DNA from: Clostridium bowmanii
Lineage (GTDB): Bacteria > Bacillota > Clostridia > Clostridiales > Clostridiaceae
Length of the DNA: 64,000 nt
Assembly (NCBI RefSeq): GCF_018861315.1
Contig: NZ_JAHLDL010000001.1
Location: forward strand, 187,923-251,922
Reading direction: 5' to 3'
Below, piece after piece: positions 25,083-33,764 of the stretch. Position 1 is the stretch's first letter; every line of letters starts with the position of its first letter. Position numbers and translations under genes: made by a program. The notes below the pieces were generated by a model, which saw only the letters and a program-made list of their open reading frames with translations, searched no databases and was not told the origin of the DNA.

Positions 25083-26858
25083 TTAATATACTATTTTAGT
25101 TATTCCTAAGGTCTTAAGAATCCCTGTTGAAATTGCTTTGGCCACTGTTATTTGATATGCATGTGTAACTAAAAGCTTCTCTTCTGTTGGATTAGAAATA
25201 AAGGATGTTTCTACTAATATGGCAGTAGCATTTGTATTATTTAATACATAAAACCCTGCAGTTTTAACCTTCCTATCTACTCTTCCAGTTGCCTTAATTA
25301 ATTCAGTTTGAACAGCGTTAGCCAACTTTTGTCCAGCTGCACTGCCACTCTTATAAAAAGTCTCGATACCGCTAACTGTTGAAATAAAGCTATTTGCGTG
25401 AATACTTACAAAATAATCTGGTTTTGCATTATTTGAAACATCACATTTTGCTTGGAGACTTTGGGTTTTATCAATTGTTCTTGTGTATGTTACTTCAACA
25501 CCATTCTTAGCTAATATATTTCCTACTTTTAAAGAAATTGCCAATACTATAGCCTTTTCTTGAGCACCTCTTGGTCCTACTGCCCCTGAATCCTTTCCTC
25601 CATGACCTGGATCTAAAACTATTTTGTATTTCTTTATAGCTGGTACTTTTACATTAATCGTAACATTAATTTTCTCATCATAATTTTTTATAATTCCTTC
25701 ATAGGTATAAGTGCCTGCCTTTGTTAAAGAAACTGAATCTTGAAGCCATTCTACTGCAACAGCCTTTTTAACGTTATTACTCATAGTAGCCTGGACTGTT
25801 TTAGGGAAGGTGTAAATATTTCCTACCTCTGAATTAACTATTATATCAGCCACTGAGGATATTTCAAAAATCGAGTCGTAACTAGTATCTGTATTGGCAA
25901 ACCCAGCATAATTCATTAACCCATTAGCTATTGCCTTTGCAGCATTATTTTGATACTTTTCACTAGTTAATAATGTCTCTTCTTGTGGATTGCTTAAGAA
26001 TCCCAATTCCAAAACTACAGCAGGGCAACTTGTCTTTTTTAATATTTGCAAATTTTCTTCATTACTTGCTGCTTTTATTCCCCTATCGCTGGCTTCTGTT
26101 GCTTTTATTAATTCCGTTTGCATTAGCCCAGCTAATACCTTATTATTATTGCTAGCATCAGATAGGTAATATGTTTCAATACCATTTGCTGTATCCGAAG
26201 AATATGAATTAGTATTTATACTTAAGAATACATCAGCCTTTGCATTTTTAGCTATTGTAGCTTTTGCATCATCCTCATTAAGCTTGTCCCAAGTTACTGC
26301 ATCGCTATCTCTAGTATATATTACTTTAAATCCTCTAGTTTTTAGTATATTACCTAGTTTTAATGCTGTGCTTAAATTTATATCCTTAGCCTCTGCACCA
26401 TTTTTACCAGTGTTTTCTGTATAGTACTGAGCCGGGTCAATACATACTGTGAAGTCACTTGGCTTTGTAACTGCACTTTCAGTATTAAAATTCATTCTAA
26501 CTTCTTTAGGAAGAGGCTTCCCATCTGCAGACTTAACTGCATTTGTCACTATCAATGTATATGCCGTATCGGCATCATACTCTTTTGCGGGACTTACTAT
26601 TACATTCTTATTATTATTAGCTAACTTAACATTAATGTCGATGTTTTTATTATCCCCGCCAACCACCTTAATGTTTGTGGTATTAACAGTGGTAGAACTC
26701 AGTGATTTATTAAAACTCACTGTCCAAGGTTTACTAACTACCACATTTTCTTTATCTCCCATATCTGTATACGTAGTAGCCTTAACTATTATTTGCATAG
26801 GTATACATAATGCAAAAGATAAAATCATAATTATAAATGCTTTAAAGATATTTTTCAT
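25083..26858 (-). CDS. N-acetylmuramoyl-L-alanine amidase with one degenerate and one intact Amidase_3 domain
   Basis: 591 aa, secreted (hydrophobic signal, residues 5-28). In order: an Ig-like (Big_5-type) domain (about 35-130); a first amidase_3-type domain (about 135-320); an Ig-like linker (about 325-405); and a second amidase_3 domain (about 408-588). The second has the zinc ligands of active enzymes (DPGHGGKDSGA; Glu in QEKAIVL; SIHANS) and the catalytic Glu in VETSFISNPTEE. In the first, DPGHGG reads DPAQYY and SIHAN reads SINTN, so two zinc-binding histidines are lost and it cannot be catalytic. It probably serves wall binding or regulation. The start follows AGGAGGGCTAT. Confidence 0.92.
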   Translation of the reverse strand: MKNIFKAFIIMILSFALCIPMQIIVKATTYTDMGDKENVVVSKPWTVSFNKSLSSTTVNTTNIKVVGGDNKNIDINVKLANNNKNVIVSPAKEYDADTAYTLIVTNAVKSADGKPLPKEVRMNFNTESAVTKPSDFTVCIDPAQYYTENTGKNGAEAKDINLSTALKLGNILKTRGFKVIYTRDSDAVTWDKLNEDDAKATIAKNAKADVFLSINTNSYSSDTANGIETYYLSDASNNNKVLAGLMQTELIKATEASDRGIKAASNEENLQILKKTSCPAVVLELGFLSNPQEETLLTSEKYQNNAAKAIANGLMNYAGFANTDTSYDSIFEISSVADIIVNSEVGNIYTFPKTVQATMSNNVKKAVAVEWLQDSVSLTKAGTYTYEGIIKNYDEKINVTINVKVPAIKKYKIVLDPGHGGKDSGAVGPRGAQEKAIVLAISLKVGNILAKNGVEVTYTRTIDKTQSLQAKCDVSNNAKPDYFVSIHANSFISTVSGIETFYKSGSAAGQKLANAVQTELIKATGRVDRKVKTAGFYVLNNTNATAILVETSFISNPTEEKLLVTHAYQITVAKAISTGILKTLGITKIVY

Positions 26859-27122
26859 ATAGCCCTCCTAGACCCCCATAGTTTTCATATTTAACTAATT
26901 ATACTATTGATTGTATAATTTTAAATATCATTGTAATTTGTGGTATTAATTCTGAGTTAAGTATACTATACTTTTGTCTTCATCTCTATGATTTTTTCAA
27001 TTCTTTTAATTTTTTTAAAAGTTGCATTAAAATACAATAAATTAAATTTTTTTTCCAAGTTATAACTATCCTATCGAGATACTTACAAATAACTACCTAC
27101 TATTTCTAAAATCTTGTAAATT
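26859..27122. other. AT-rich gap upstream of the amidase gene
   Basis: 264 bases with a long poly-A/T stretch near 27040-27055. It must hold the amidase promoter; no operator or gene is recognised. Confidence 0.45.
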
Positions 27123-27151
27123 TTGCAAAAAGGTTTAATTTATGCTATAGT
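27123..27151 (+). promoter_or_regulatory. Orphan sigma-A-type promoter
   Basis: TTGCAA (27123-27128), a 17-base spacer, then TATAGT with an upstream TG (27146-27151). No annotated gene follows on this strand. A transcript would end at the hairpin at 27277-27314, giving an RNA of about 155 nt. Confidence 0.5.
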
Positions 27152-27158
27152 TTTAAAG

Positions 27159-27245
27159 GTGTCAAATCGAATTTTGACTAAATATGGTTCATTAGTTGGG
27201 ATTTTAATAATTGTGGGTATTAAGCGAATTAAATTTAGCTTATAA
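27159..27245 (+). CDS. Possible 23-28 aa hydrophobic microprotein or small RNA
   Basis: Downstream of a good promoter, a frame runs from GTG 27159 or TTG 27174 to TAA 27243, reading TKYGSLVGILIIVGIKRIKF, one predicted membrane segment with a basic end. The ribosome binding site (AAAGGTG at 27155-27161) is badly spaced for either start. The transcript could equally be a non-coding RNA. Confidence 0.3.
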   Translation: MSNRILTKYGSLVGILIIVGIKRIKFSL

Positions 27246-27276
27246 TTCTGAATAAATAGTATTAAAGGAAATTATA

Positions 27277-27314
27277 ACAAAAGAGCTAAGACCGATTGGT
27301 TTTAGCTCTTTTGT
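27277..27314. terminator. Bidirectional terminator
   Basis: ACAAAAGAGCTAA / TTAGCTCTTTTGT with an inner ACC/GGT pair, overlapping the stop of the phosphodiester glycosidase gene and closing the possible small transcript on the plus strand. Confidence 0.85.
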
Positions 27315-28357
27315 TACCTTCTCTCTGCGTATATGATTGATGCTACGGCTCTCTCTCCCAAATTATCACAAGGATTGTTTAGAATTTCATCGTCATAAAC
27401 CAATGTAGAAGAAGAACCCCCATCTAAATTAACAGCATTATAAGCACCATAGTCATACAATACATCTTGAGCCTCTCTTAACGTGGCGCCTATACTACTT
27501 AACTGTCTACCGTCAATAACTAAAAATATTATTGCTCCATCTTTCCTCTGGGCAATACACGTTCTAGGTGCTATGCCCCATCCACCATCACCTGTATTTA
27601 TAGCTTTTTTTCCATCAACTATCATAGCTGGTCCAAATGATACCGCTTCAGTTACTCCAAGACTTTTCATTTCTTTAATAGTATAAGGCCCAACTAGCAA
27701 TTTACCCACTTTAGTTAATGCTACAGATTGTCTCTTTTGATTTTCATCCTTTATACCATCATAAACAATTTTTCCATTAGACATTATAATCCCCGCTGGA
27801 TTTGCTCCAGTCCCTGTCCAAAGTGATTCAGCAGTTTTATCTGTAAACCCACCACCATTAATAGCCGCAATAGCATTATTAGCTTTTGCAATATCACTAG
27901 TGAGCTCGCCCTCTTTGCCAATTTTACTGCTATAGCCTACTTTTATCCTAGTTGGATCATTGATTATTAATAGATACCCTTTAAATTTTCTCCCTTTTAT
28001 ATCATACCTTTCAATACCTTTATCATTTTTGTTTTTTATCTTTATCTCAGATTTTAAATTATCTTGAACTATATCATCTACCTTTTGTTCACTCATAATT
28101 TGTTTTATTTTAGCATCAGATATAAATGATGTTGCTAACCATTGCAGTGTAAGAGTAGTCATGGCCGCACCTACTACTGTAGTCTTTGCATTCTTAAAGG
28201 GACCATAATAGAGCACAAACGGCCCTGTAATGGCTGTGAAAGCAATTTCAAATAATATAAACAATAAAATCAGTGTGCTTATATGTTTTTTGCTTTTCCT
28301 GTTTTTTTTACTTTCACTGTTTTTTTTACTTTCACCACTCTTTTTTGTTTTAATCAT
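27314..28357 (-). CDS. Membrane-anchored phosphodiester glycosidase (NAGPA) family protein
   Basis: 347 aa from the ATG at 28357 (ribosome site AAGGATGGG; the ATG at 28366 lies inside it). A very basic cytosolic head made of SKKN/SKKNRKSKK repeats is followed by one membrane helix (about 28-50) and an extracellular NAGPA domain from about residue 115 (AIAAINGGGFTD; ANPAGIIMSNGKIVYDG; VSFGPAMIVDGKKA; APRTCIAQRKDGAIIFLVIDGR; AVNLDGGSSSTLVYD). The family removes GlcNAc from phosphodiesters or acts in exopolysaccharide metabolism. The target here is unknown. Confidence 0.88.
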   Translation of the reverse strand: MIKTKKSGESKKNSESKKNRKSKKHISTLILLFILFEIAFTAITGPFVLYYGPFKNAKTTVVGAAMTTLTLQWLATSFISDAKIKQIMSEQKVDDIVQDNLKSEIKIKNKNDKGIERYDIKGRKFKGYLLIINDPTRIKVGYSSKIGKEGELTSDIAKANNAIAAINGGGFTDKTAESLWTGTGANPAGIIMSNGKIVYDGIKDENQKRQSVALTKVGKLLVGPYTIKEMKSLGVTEAVSFGPAMIVDGKKAINTGDGGWGIAPRTCIAQRKDGAIIFLVIDGRQLSSIGATLREAQDVLYDYGAYNAVNLDGGSSSTLVYDDEILNNPCDNLGERAVASIIYAERR

Positions 28358-28698
28358 GTTTCCCATCCTTTTTATTAATCTCTAATTCAGCATTAATTTA
28401 ATATACTAAAACATAAAGCTAACCGCTTGTGAAATCTAAAGGTAATTTATCCTATACCTATTATATTATACCATGCTTTTATATAATCCAAGTATATTAT
28501 ATATTTCTTAAAAGCTACTTTTTAATTAGTTAAGAATACAATATATTATAACCGTTTAAACTTTGTCCTATTGTCATGCCATATTTACCTTGTTTACACC
28601 TCTTAAAAATTATAGTATATTAGATAATAACTAAAATAAATCTTAATTATTGCAATTTCATGGGAAACTTTTTAAAAATTATATAAGGGGTGATAATT
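28358..28698. other. Intergenic region between divergent genes
   Basis: 341 AT-rich bases. Only likely divergent promoters are expected; I see no distinct operator, RNA fold or small gene. Confidence 0.45.
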
Positions 28699-29346
28699 GT
28701 GGAAAGTATCATTATACCTAACTATAATAACCTTGAAGAAATTCAATTTAATATATATGACTCAGAAATTTCATATTATGGTGGCAGTCAGAATTGGTTC
28801 CCAAAGAAATTTCATAATCTTAGCGGTTGTGGCCCTGTTGCTGCAGCTAATATAACTGCATATTTATCCCAAAACTTTACGGATAGATATAATACACTAT
28901 ACCCTTATAAAGGCATTATTAGTAAGAAGGATTTTACTATGCATATGGTTGAAATTCGAAAATATGTAAAACCAGGGCTCTTTGGACTTACCTCTGTGGA
29001 TAAGTTTTCAGATAGTGTTTTAGCTTTTTCTAGTGATAGAGGAGTATCTTTATCTTCTCATATTCTAGCTGATAGTGCTACTAGTATTCAAGATGCTATA
29101 AATTTTATTGCGCAGGCACTATCTCAAAAACTTCCTGTTGCCATCCTAGTTCTTAAACATTCCCTAAAAGAATTTAAAGAATATACTTGGCACTGGATGA
29201 CTATCACTGGACTAAAGCTAAATTTAAAAGATAATTTACCATATATTATCGTTTCCAGCTATGGTGGGCGCCAAGAGATAAATTTAGATTTACTTTGGAA
29301 CAAAAGACGTTCAAAAGATATAATTAGGCTAGCATATTTCAACTAA
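28699..29346 (+). CDS. C39-like papain-fold protein
   Basis: 215 aa from the GTG at 28699 (AAGGGG eight bases upstream; the earlier in-frame GTG at 28690 overlaps that site). LSGCGPVAAANI (near residue 42) has the catalytic-Cys pattern of C39-like peptidases, and YTWHWMTITGLK (near 160) supplies the matching His. There is no signal peptide, so it should be cytosolic, unlike secreted C39 members. It may be a peptidase or a non-peptidase relative; its substrate is unknown. Monocistronic. Confidence 0.7.
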   Translation: MESIIIPNYNNLEEIQFNIYDSEISYYGGSQNWFPKKFHNLSGCGPVAAANITAYLSQNFTDRYNTLYPYKGIISKKDFTMHMVEIRKYVKPGLFGLTSVDKFSDSVLAFSSDRGVSLSSHILADSATSIQDAINFIAQALSQKLPVAILVLKHSLKEFKEYTWHWMTITGLKLNLKDNLPYIIVSSYGGRQEINLDLLWNKRRSKDIIRLAYFN

Positions 29347-29412
29347 AGTTATATAATAGTCTATCCTATATATTTAACTATTATGTAAAATAGGATATTG
29401 CCTATGTAACAA

Positions 29413-29456
29413 AAAAGAACAACTAAACTAGTTTAAAATAGGTTAGTTGTTCTTTT
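29413..29456. terminator. Terminator between convergent genes
   Basis: AAAAGAACAACTAA / TTAGTTGTTCTTTT, perfect 14-bp arms. Confidence 0.9.
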
Positions 29457-29498
29457 CATATATTCTTATCTATTAGAAGTCTTTATCTCAAAGAAAAA

Positions 29499-29723
29499 CT
29501 AATAGTTACCTTCGTCCTCTTCACTTTCATCTAAAGCATCATTTATTTTTCCTGCAACCTTTTCCTTAATGCCATCAACTTTGTCATTTACGACACCATT
29601 TTGGTATTGAAGCTTACCTTTAAGTTCTGTCTCCTGATTACCGGTGGCCTTTCCAACAGCCTCCTTAGTTTTTCCCACAACCTTATCCTTAGTATTTTCA
29701 AATTTATTATTTGAATCTGTCAT
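29499..29723 (-). CDS. CsbD-family stress protein
   Basis: 74 aa from the ATG at 29723 behind GGAGGTGCGAT. It shows the CsbD pattern of KDKVVGKTKEAVGKATGN followed by ELKGKLQ, with an acidic tail. CsbD proteins are small, hydrophilic, probably unfolded proteins induced by general stress; no biochemical activity is known. Monocistronic. Confidence 0.9.
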   Translation of the reverse strand: MTDSNNKFENTKDKVVGKTKEAVGKATGNQETELKGKLQYQNGVVNDKVDGIKEKVAGKINDALDESEEDEGNY

Positions 29724-29999
29724 ATCGCACCTCCATTTTATTTTTTTCAAACTTCAGTTTTCTTATTACATTAATAAATCCAATTGTGTTTTATTATGAA
29801 TCTATTGTAATATGTTTATACAATACCACTATTATACTCAAATTTCAACCATTTTCTCATATTTATCAGAATATTTTGATTTAAATCACTTTTAATAAAT
29901 AATATAAACATAATTAGCTGTAGCAATATAAGTATGGTAAAATATTAATTAATACAACTTATGTAAATCAGATAATTAAAGATATTTTTTTTATTTGAA

Positions 30000-30110
30000 T
30001 ATAATAAAATAGCCCTAACAGAAAAGACTCCTTCTGATCTGTTAGGAAAGAAAATATGCAGACTACGCAGGTTTTGTTATATTGTGCTTTCCATTTGGAG
30101 AGCTTTTTTT
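30000..30110 (+). promoter_or_regulatory. Leader with hairpin plus intrinsic terminator: riboswitch/attenuator candidate
   Basis: TATAAT at 30000-30005 should start RNA near 30012. The leader first folds a hairpin with arms CCTAACAGA / TCTGTTAGG (30014-30022, 30038-30046). An unpaired stretch with GCAGACTACGCAGG follows, then terminator GCTTTCC-ATTT-GGAGAGC plus seven T (30086-30110), all before the ABC permease start at 30150. The hairpin loop has CTCC (30028-30031), complementary to GGAG (30097-30100) in the terminator 3' arm. That pairing would prevent termination. The architecture resembles, from memory, guanidine-IV (mepA-type) riboswitches; this needs a covariance-model search. The remaining gap 29724-29999 shows nothing else. 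Confidence 0.55.
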
Positions 30111-30149
30111 ATTTACATATTATATATGTACGATGCAGAAAGGATATAT

Positions 30150-30899
30150 ATGAAAAGAATAAAAGGTTTGATTATCCCATTAGTCATAATAATAGTATGG
30201 ATTATCGTAGATAAGTTACATTTATTTAATAGCTATATAATTCCATCCCCCAAAATAGTTCTAGCTACGGCTTATGAACTGCTTAAATCCGGTGCACTGC
30301 TAAAAAATTTAATGGTAAGCTTTGCAAGGGTTATTGGTGGGTTTACAATAACTTTCGCCTTTGCTTTTCCATTTGCAATATTTTTAGGAAGTAAGCCAAA
30401 GGTAATGCCTTATTTAGAGCCTTTTCTTGAATTTATGAGGCATATACCTCCTATTGCCATGATACCAATATTAATATTATGGCTCGGCATAGGTGAATCT
30501 TCAAAATTTGTTGTTATCTTTTTAGCAACATTTTTCCCTATTTTCTCAAACACCTTAAATGGCATTACAAACTATGATAAAAAACTTCTTGAGGTTGGAG
30601 AAATCTTTCACTTTAGCGAAAGGGATAAATTTTTCAGAATCATATTACCTCAAGCAATTCCATCTATAATAACGGGTATACAACTTGGCCTTGGCTATAG
30701 CTGGAGATCTTTAATGGGGGCTGAGCTTATAGCAGCATCATCTGGAATTGGATACATGATAATAGATGCGGAGCAGTTATCAAGACCGGATATTGTTATT
30801 GTTGGTATACTATCCATAGGAATTTTAGGTTATTTCATTGATTATTTTTTTATTAAAACAACAAAAAATATCATGAGTTCAGAGGGAAAGGAAATTTAA
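30150..30899 (+). CDS. ABC transporter permease, SsuC/TauC-type (nitrate/sulfonate/taurine family)
   Basis: 249 aa from the ATG at 30150 (AGAAAGGATATAT); an upstream ATG at 30084 lies inside the leader terminator. It has about six membrane helices. The coupling-helix EAA loop is LLEVGEIFHFSERDKFFRIILPQAIPSIITGIQLGLGYSWRSLMGAEL (near 150-195). HIPPIAMIPILILWLGIGESSK is the other family hallmark. It forms an importer with the ATPase and binding protein immediately downstream. The solute is a small organic or nitrogen/sulfur compound. The putative riboswitch leader suggests it may be guanidine-like, which is inference. Confidence 0.9.
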   Translation: MKRIKGLIIPLVIIIVWIIVDKLHLFNSYIIPSPKIVLATAYELLKSGALLKNLMVSFARVIGGFTITFAFAFPFAIFLGSKPKVMPYLEPFLEFMRHIPPIAMIPILILWLGIGESSKFVVIFLATFFPIFSNTLNGITNYDKKLLEVGEIFHFSERDKFFRIILPQAIPSIITGIQLGLGYSWRSLMGAELIAASSGIGYMIIDAEQLSRPDIVIVGILSIGILGYFIDYFFIKTTKNIMSSEGKEI

Positions 30900-30900
30900 T

Positions 30901-31662
30901 ATGGCTGGCTTAATAATAAAAAATTTGTCCAAGATATATGAAATCGAAAGTAAAAAAATTCATGCACTAAATAATATTAATTTAACTATTCCAGATGGAA
31001 GTTTTGTAACAATAGTTGGCAAAAGCGGTTGTGGCAAGACAACGCTATTAAAATTACTCTGCGGTCTTGAGGATAAGACTTGCGGCACTATTGATTATAC
31101 CCATACAAATAATAGTGATAACAATAGGATATCTATAGTATTTCAAGAACCTAGACTTATGCCCTGGCTCACTGTGGAAGAAAACATGGCTTTTTCTCTT
31201 ATAAACTGTAAGGATAAAAACAATGTATCTCAAAAGGTATCAACCTATTTAAAACTACTTGGTCTTTATAATTTTAGAAAAGCCTATCCTTCCCAAATTT
31301 CAGGAGGCATGGCTCAAAGAACTTCTCTTGGAAGAACGTTATGTTATGAGCCACAAATAATACTTATGGATGAGCCCTTAGGAGCACTTGATGCATTTAA
31401 CAGAAAAAAACTTCAAAATGAATTAATAAATATCTTTTTAAAATGTGGTAAAACCATCATATTTGTAACTCACGACATCGAGGAAGCCATTTGCTTAGGT
31501 CAAAAAATTGTTGTAATGGATAGAGGCAGTATAATAAAAGAAATACCTGTTAGTATGGATTATTACAGAGACACTAGCAGTCTTGAATTTTTTCACCATA
31601 AAAACCAAGTTCTAAATATTCTTAATAAATTCCTAGAGGAGGAACAACATGAATTTTTATAA
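30901..31662 (+). CDS. ABC transporter ATP-binding protein, SsuB/TauB-type
   Basis: 253 aa. Walker A GKSGCGKTT (about 41-49), Q-loop VFQEPRLMPW, signature ISGGMAQR (about 135-142), Walker B IILMDEP (about 155-161) and H-loop VTHDIEEA. It starts one base after the permease stop and overlaps the binding-protein gene by 14 bases, so translation is coupled. It powers the importer from the cytosolic face. Confidence 0.94.
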   Translation: MAGLIIKNLSKIYEIESKKIHALNNINLTIPDGSFVTIVGKSGCGKTTLLKLLCGLEDKTCGTIDYTHTNNSDNNRISIVFQEPRLMPWLTVEENMAFSLINCKDKNNVSQKVSTYLKLLGLYNFRKAYPSQISGGMAQRTSLGRTLCYEPQIILMDEPLGALDAFNRKKLQNELINIFLKCGKTIIFVTHDIEEAICLGQKIVVMDRGSIIKEIPVSMDYYRDTSSLEFFHHKNQVLNILNKFLEEEQHEFL

Positions 31663-32623
31663 AAAAACAAGTATTATTGTAAGTGCTCTAATTGTTTTAA
31701 CATCTTTTTCTGGATGTGCAGCAAAAAAAGTAGAAAATGTATCAAAAGTAGAAAGCCCTAAGGTTCTTAATATTTCCTATGTAAAAGCGCCTCTAAATGT
31801 ACCATCTATAATTGAAAAGAAAAAGCAGCTTTTTGAAAATGAATTTTCTAAAGATGGTATTAGTATCAAATATCCAGAAATAACAGAAGGTTCTAAGATG
31901 ACAGAAGCACTAGCTGCAGGGTCCCTCCAATTTTGCAATGCCATTGGTGCAACTTCAGTGATTCTTGCGGGTGCCAATGGGGTTGATATTAAAATTATTG
32001 GTATCTACAGCAGAGCTCCAAAAGCCTTTACTATAATGGTAAAGGACCCAGCTATAAAATCTATAAAAGATCTTAAAGGTAAAAAAGTAGTTGGTCCTAA
32101 GGGAACAATACTTCATCAGCTACTTCTTGGTGCCATTACAAAAGAGAATCTAAAAGCGGATGATGTGCAGTTCAGTAATATGGCAATACCCGCTAGTGTA
32201 TCCGCTCTTCTAGCTGGAAAAGTAGATGCAGCTCTTGTGGCCGGTCCCTCAGTAGCAAATGCTGAGAAAAATGGTGCACGAATACTTACAACTGGTGAAG
32301 GAATTTTAGATGCAACAATTGTAATAGCAGCCAGTGGAAAGTTTATAGAAAAATATCCAAACATAGTAAAACGGTATCTTGCAGTTCATGAAAAAAGCCT
32401 TCAATTTATGAAAGATAGTAAAGATGAAACTTATAAATTAACTGCAGATGAGACAAAGCTTACATTAGATCAAGTTAAGAGTATGTATGGCTTATATGAC
32501 TTCAATCCGAAAGTAACGCAAAAGGATATATCAGAACTAAATAAAACTCAAGATTTTCTAAAACAAAATGGAATGTTAACTAAAACTGTTGATATTAAAA
32601 GTTTAATAGTTGATTTAAAATAA
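31649..32623 (+). CDS. ABC transporter substrate-binding lipoprotein, NMT1/SsuA-type
   Basis: 324 aa. Lipoprotein signal with lipobox SFSGC (Cys22 by count). The mature part has an NMT1-type fold: SYVKAPLNVPSIIEKKKQLFE; ALAAGSLQFCNAIGATSVIL; DLKGKKVVGPKGTILHQLLL; LLAGKVDAALVAGPSVANAE. These proteins capture sulfonates, nitrate, pyrimidine precursors or similar. The ligand here is unknown. The start follows TAGAGGAGGAACAAC inside the ATPase gene. Last gene of the three-gene operon. Confidence 0.92.
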   Translation: MNFYKKTSIIVSALIVLTSFSGCAAKKVENVSKVESPKVLNISYVKAPLNVPSIIEKKKQLFENEFSKDGISIKYPEITEGSKMTEALAAGSLQFCNAIGATSVILAGANGVDIKIIGIYSRAPKAFTIMVKDPAIKSIKDLKGKKVVGPKGTILHQLLLGAITKENLKADDVQFSNMAIPASVSALLAGKVDAALVAGPSVANAEKNGARILTTGEGILDATIVIAASGKFIEKYPNIVKRYLAVHEKSLQFMKDSKDETYKLTADETKLTLDQVKSMYGLYDFNPKVTQKDISELNKTQDFLKQNGMLTKTVDIKSLIVDLK

Positions 32624-32667
32624 TACGACTATCTAATAAATATCATTAAATTAGTTATTAAACCAGA

Positions 32668-32707
32668 AAAAACTGCTGAAATATATTTAAATATTTCAGC
32701 AGTTTTT
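32668..32707. terminator. Terminator, hairpin family B copy 1
   Basis: Perfect 17-bp arms AAAAACTGCTGAAATAT and complement with a 6-base loop, between convergent genes. Related hairpins at 49013-49046 and 55450-55477. Confidence 0.92.
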
Positions 32708-32730
32708 CGTCGCCATTAACGTCCAGTATT

Positions 32731-33468
32731 TTATTCCGCAAATGTTTTTGGAATGACTTCTTCAGGCAATTTACCATCTAATTCTAAATAATAGTGCCTA
32801 ATAGGTTTCAAATTATCATCTAGTTCATATACAAGTGGAATTCCCGTAGGTATGTTTAAACTTACTATGTTATCACTAGATATATTATCCAAATATTTCA
32901 CTAAAGCTCTTAATGTATTCCCATGTGCAGAAATTATAATTTTCTTGCCCTGTTTAATTTTTGGTGCTATTTCCTGGAACCATTCTTCCATTACCCTCTT
33001 TATAGTATCCTCCAAATTTTCAGTTGTAGGAATCTGATCTTCTCTTAATTCACTATATTTTAATTCCGTGCCAGGATATCTGTCATCAGTTTTTAAAAGT
33101 TCAGGCGGTCTTACATCTACATATCTTCTCCATTTATGAACTTGTTCATCTCCATATTTCTTTGCTGTTTCCGCCTTATTTAACCCTTGCAAGGCGCCAT
33201 AATGTCTTTCATTTAGCTTCCATGACTTAATTACAGGAATCCACATCAAATCCATCTCATGCAGTGCAATCCAAAGAGTTCTAATTGCTCTTTTTAATAC
33301 AGAAGTATATGCTAAATCAAAAGTATAGCCATTTTGTTTAAGTATTGCACCCGCTTTCCTTGCCTCAATTAAACCATTCTCTGATAAATCTACATCCGTC
33401 CAACCAGTAAATCTGTTTTCCATATTCCAAAGGCTTTCGCCATGTCTTATTAATACTAACTTAATCAA
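32731..33468 (-). CDS. gpmA: 2,3-bisphosphoglycerate-dependent phosphoglycerate mutase
   Basis: 245 aa, full family length. [26 protein letters not shown] carries the phosphohistidine RHG motif. [23 protein letters not shown] and the late [14 protein letters not shown] give the second histidine and the substrate loop. It interconverts 3- and 2-phosphoglycerate in glycolysis. The start is TTG at 33468 behind AAAGGGAGGGAT. Monocistronic. Confidence 0.95.
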   Translation of the reverse strand: MIKLVLIRHGESLWNMENRFTGWTDVDLSENGLIEARKAGAILKQNGYTFDLAYTSVLKRAIRTLWIALHEMDLMWIPVIKSWKLNERHYGALQGLNKAETAKKYGDEQVHKWRRYVDVRPPELLKTDDRYPGTELKYSELREDQIPTTENLEDTIKRVMEEWFQEIAPKIKQGKKIIISAHGNTLRALVKYLDNISSDNIVSLNIPTGIPLVYELDDNLKPIRHYYLELDGKLPEEVIPKTFAE

Positions 33469-33565
33469 CTTAATCCCTCCCTTTATAATTTAAATATTAC
33501 GATTATTTGTATTTAGATTATTATACTCCAAATCATTGTAGATATCCAATATTGCTAAAAACGTG

Positions 33566-33584
33566 ATATTCATAAAATGAATAT
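33566..33584. promoter_or_regulatory. Palindrome in the gpmA-adh divergent region
   Basis: ATATTCAT-AAA-ATGAATAT, a perfect 8-bp inverted repeat with a 3-base spacer, about 100 bases upstream of gpmA. A possible operator of unknown binder. Confidence 0.35.
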
Positions 33585-33706
33585 TTTCTTGATTTTATAA
33601 TAGGTAAAATAAACAGGATTTATACTAATAAGGCTTAAACTAATATTTCAAATTATAACACAAAAGAAAGTTTTTTCTAATATATCGCCTTGTTGTTGAT
33701 ATTATT

Positions 33707-33735
33707 TTGTCAAAGTTGTACAATAGTGGTATTAA
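33707..33735 (+). promoter_or_regulatory. Promoter of the alcohol dehydrogenase gene
   Basis: TTGTCA (33707-33712), a 17-base spacer, TATTAA (33730-33735), about 30 bases upstream of the ATG. Confidence 0.5.
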
Positions 33736-33764
33736 TAAAAAAATATTGAAAGAAGGTCTATATT

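Noticed and set aside
29940-30110. TPP riboswitch in front of the NMT1-type transporter
   Set aside because: Neither CTGAGA nor the second TPP-box element is present; the leader is too short and folds differently.
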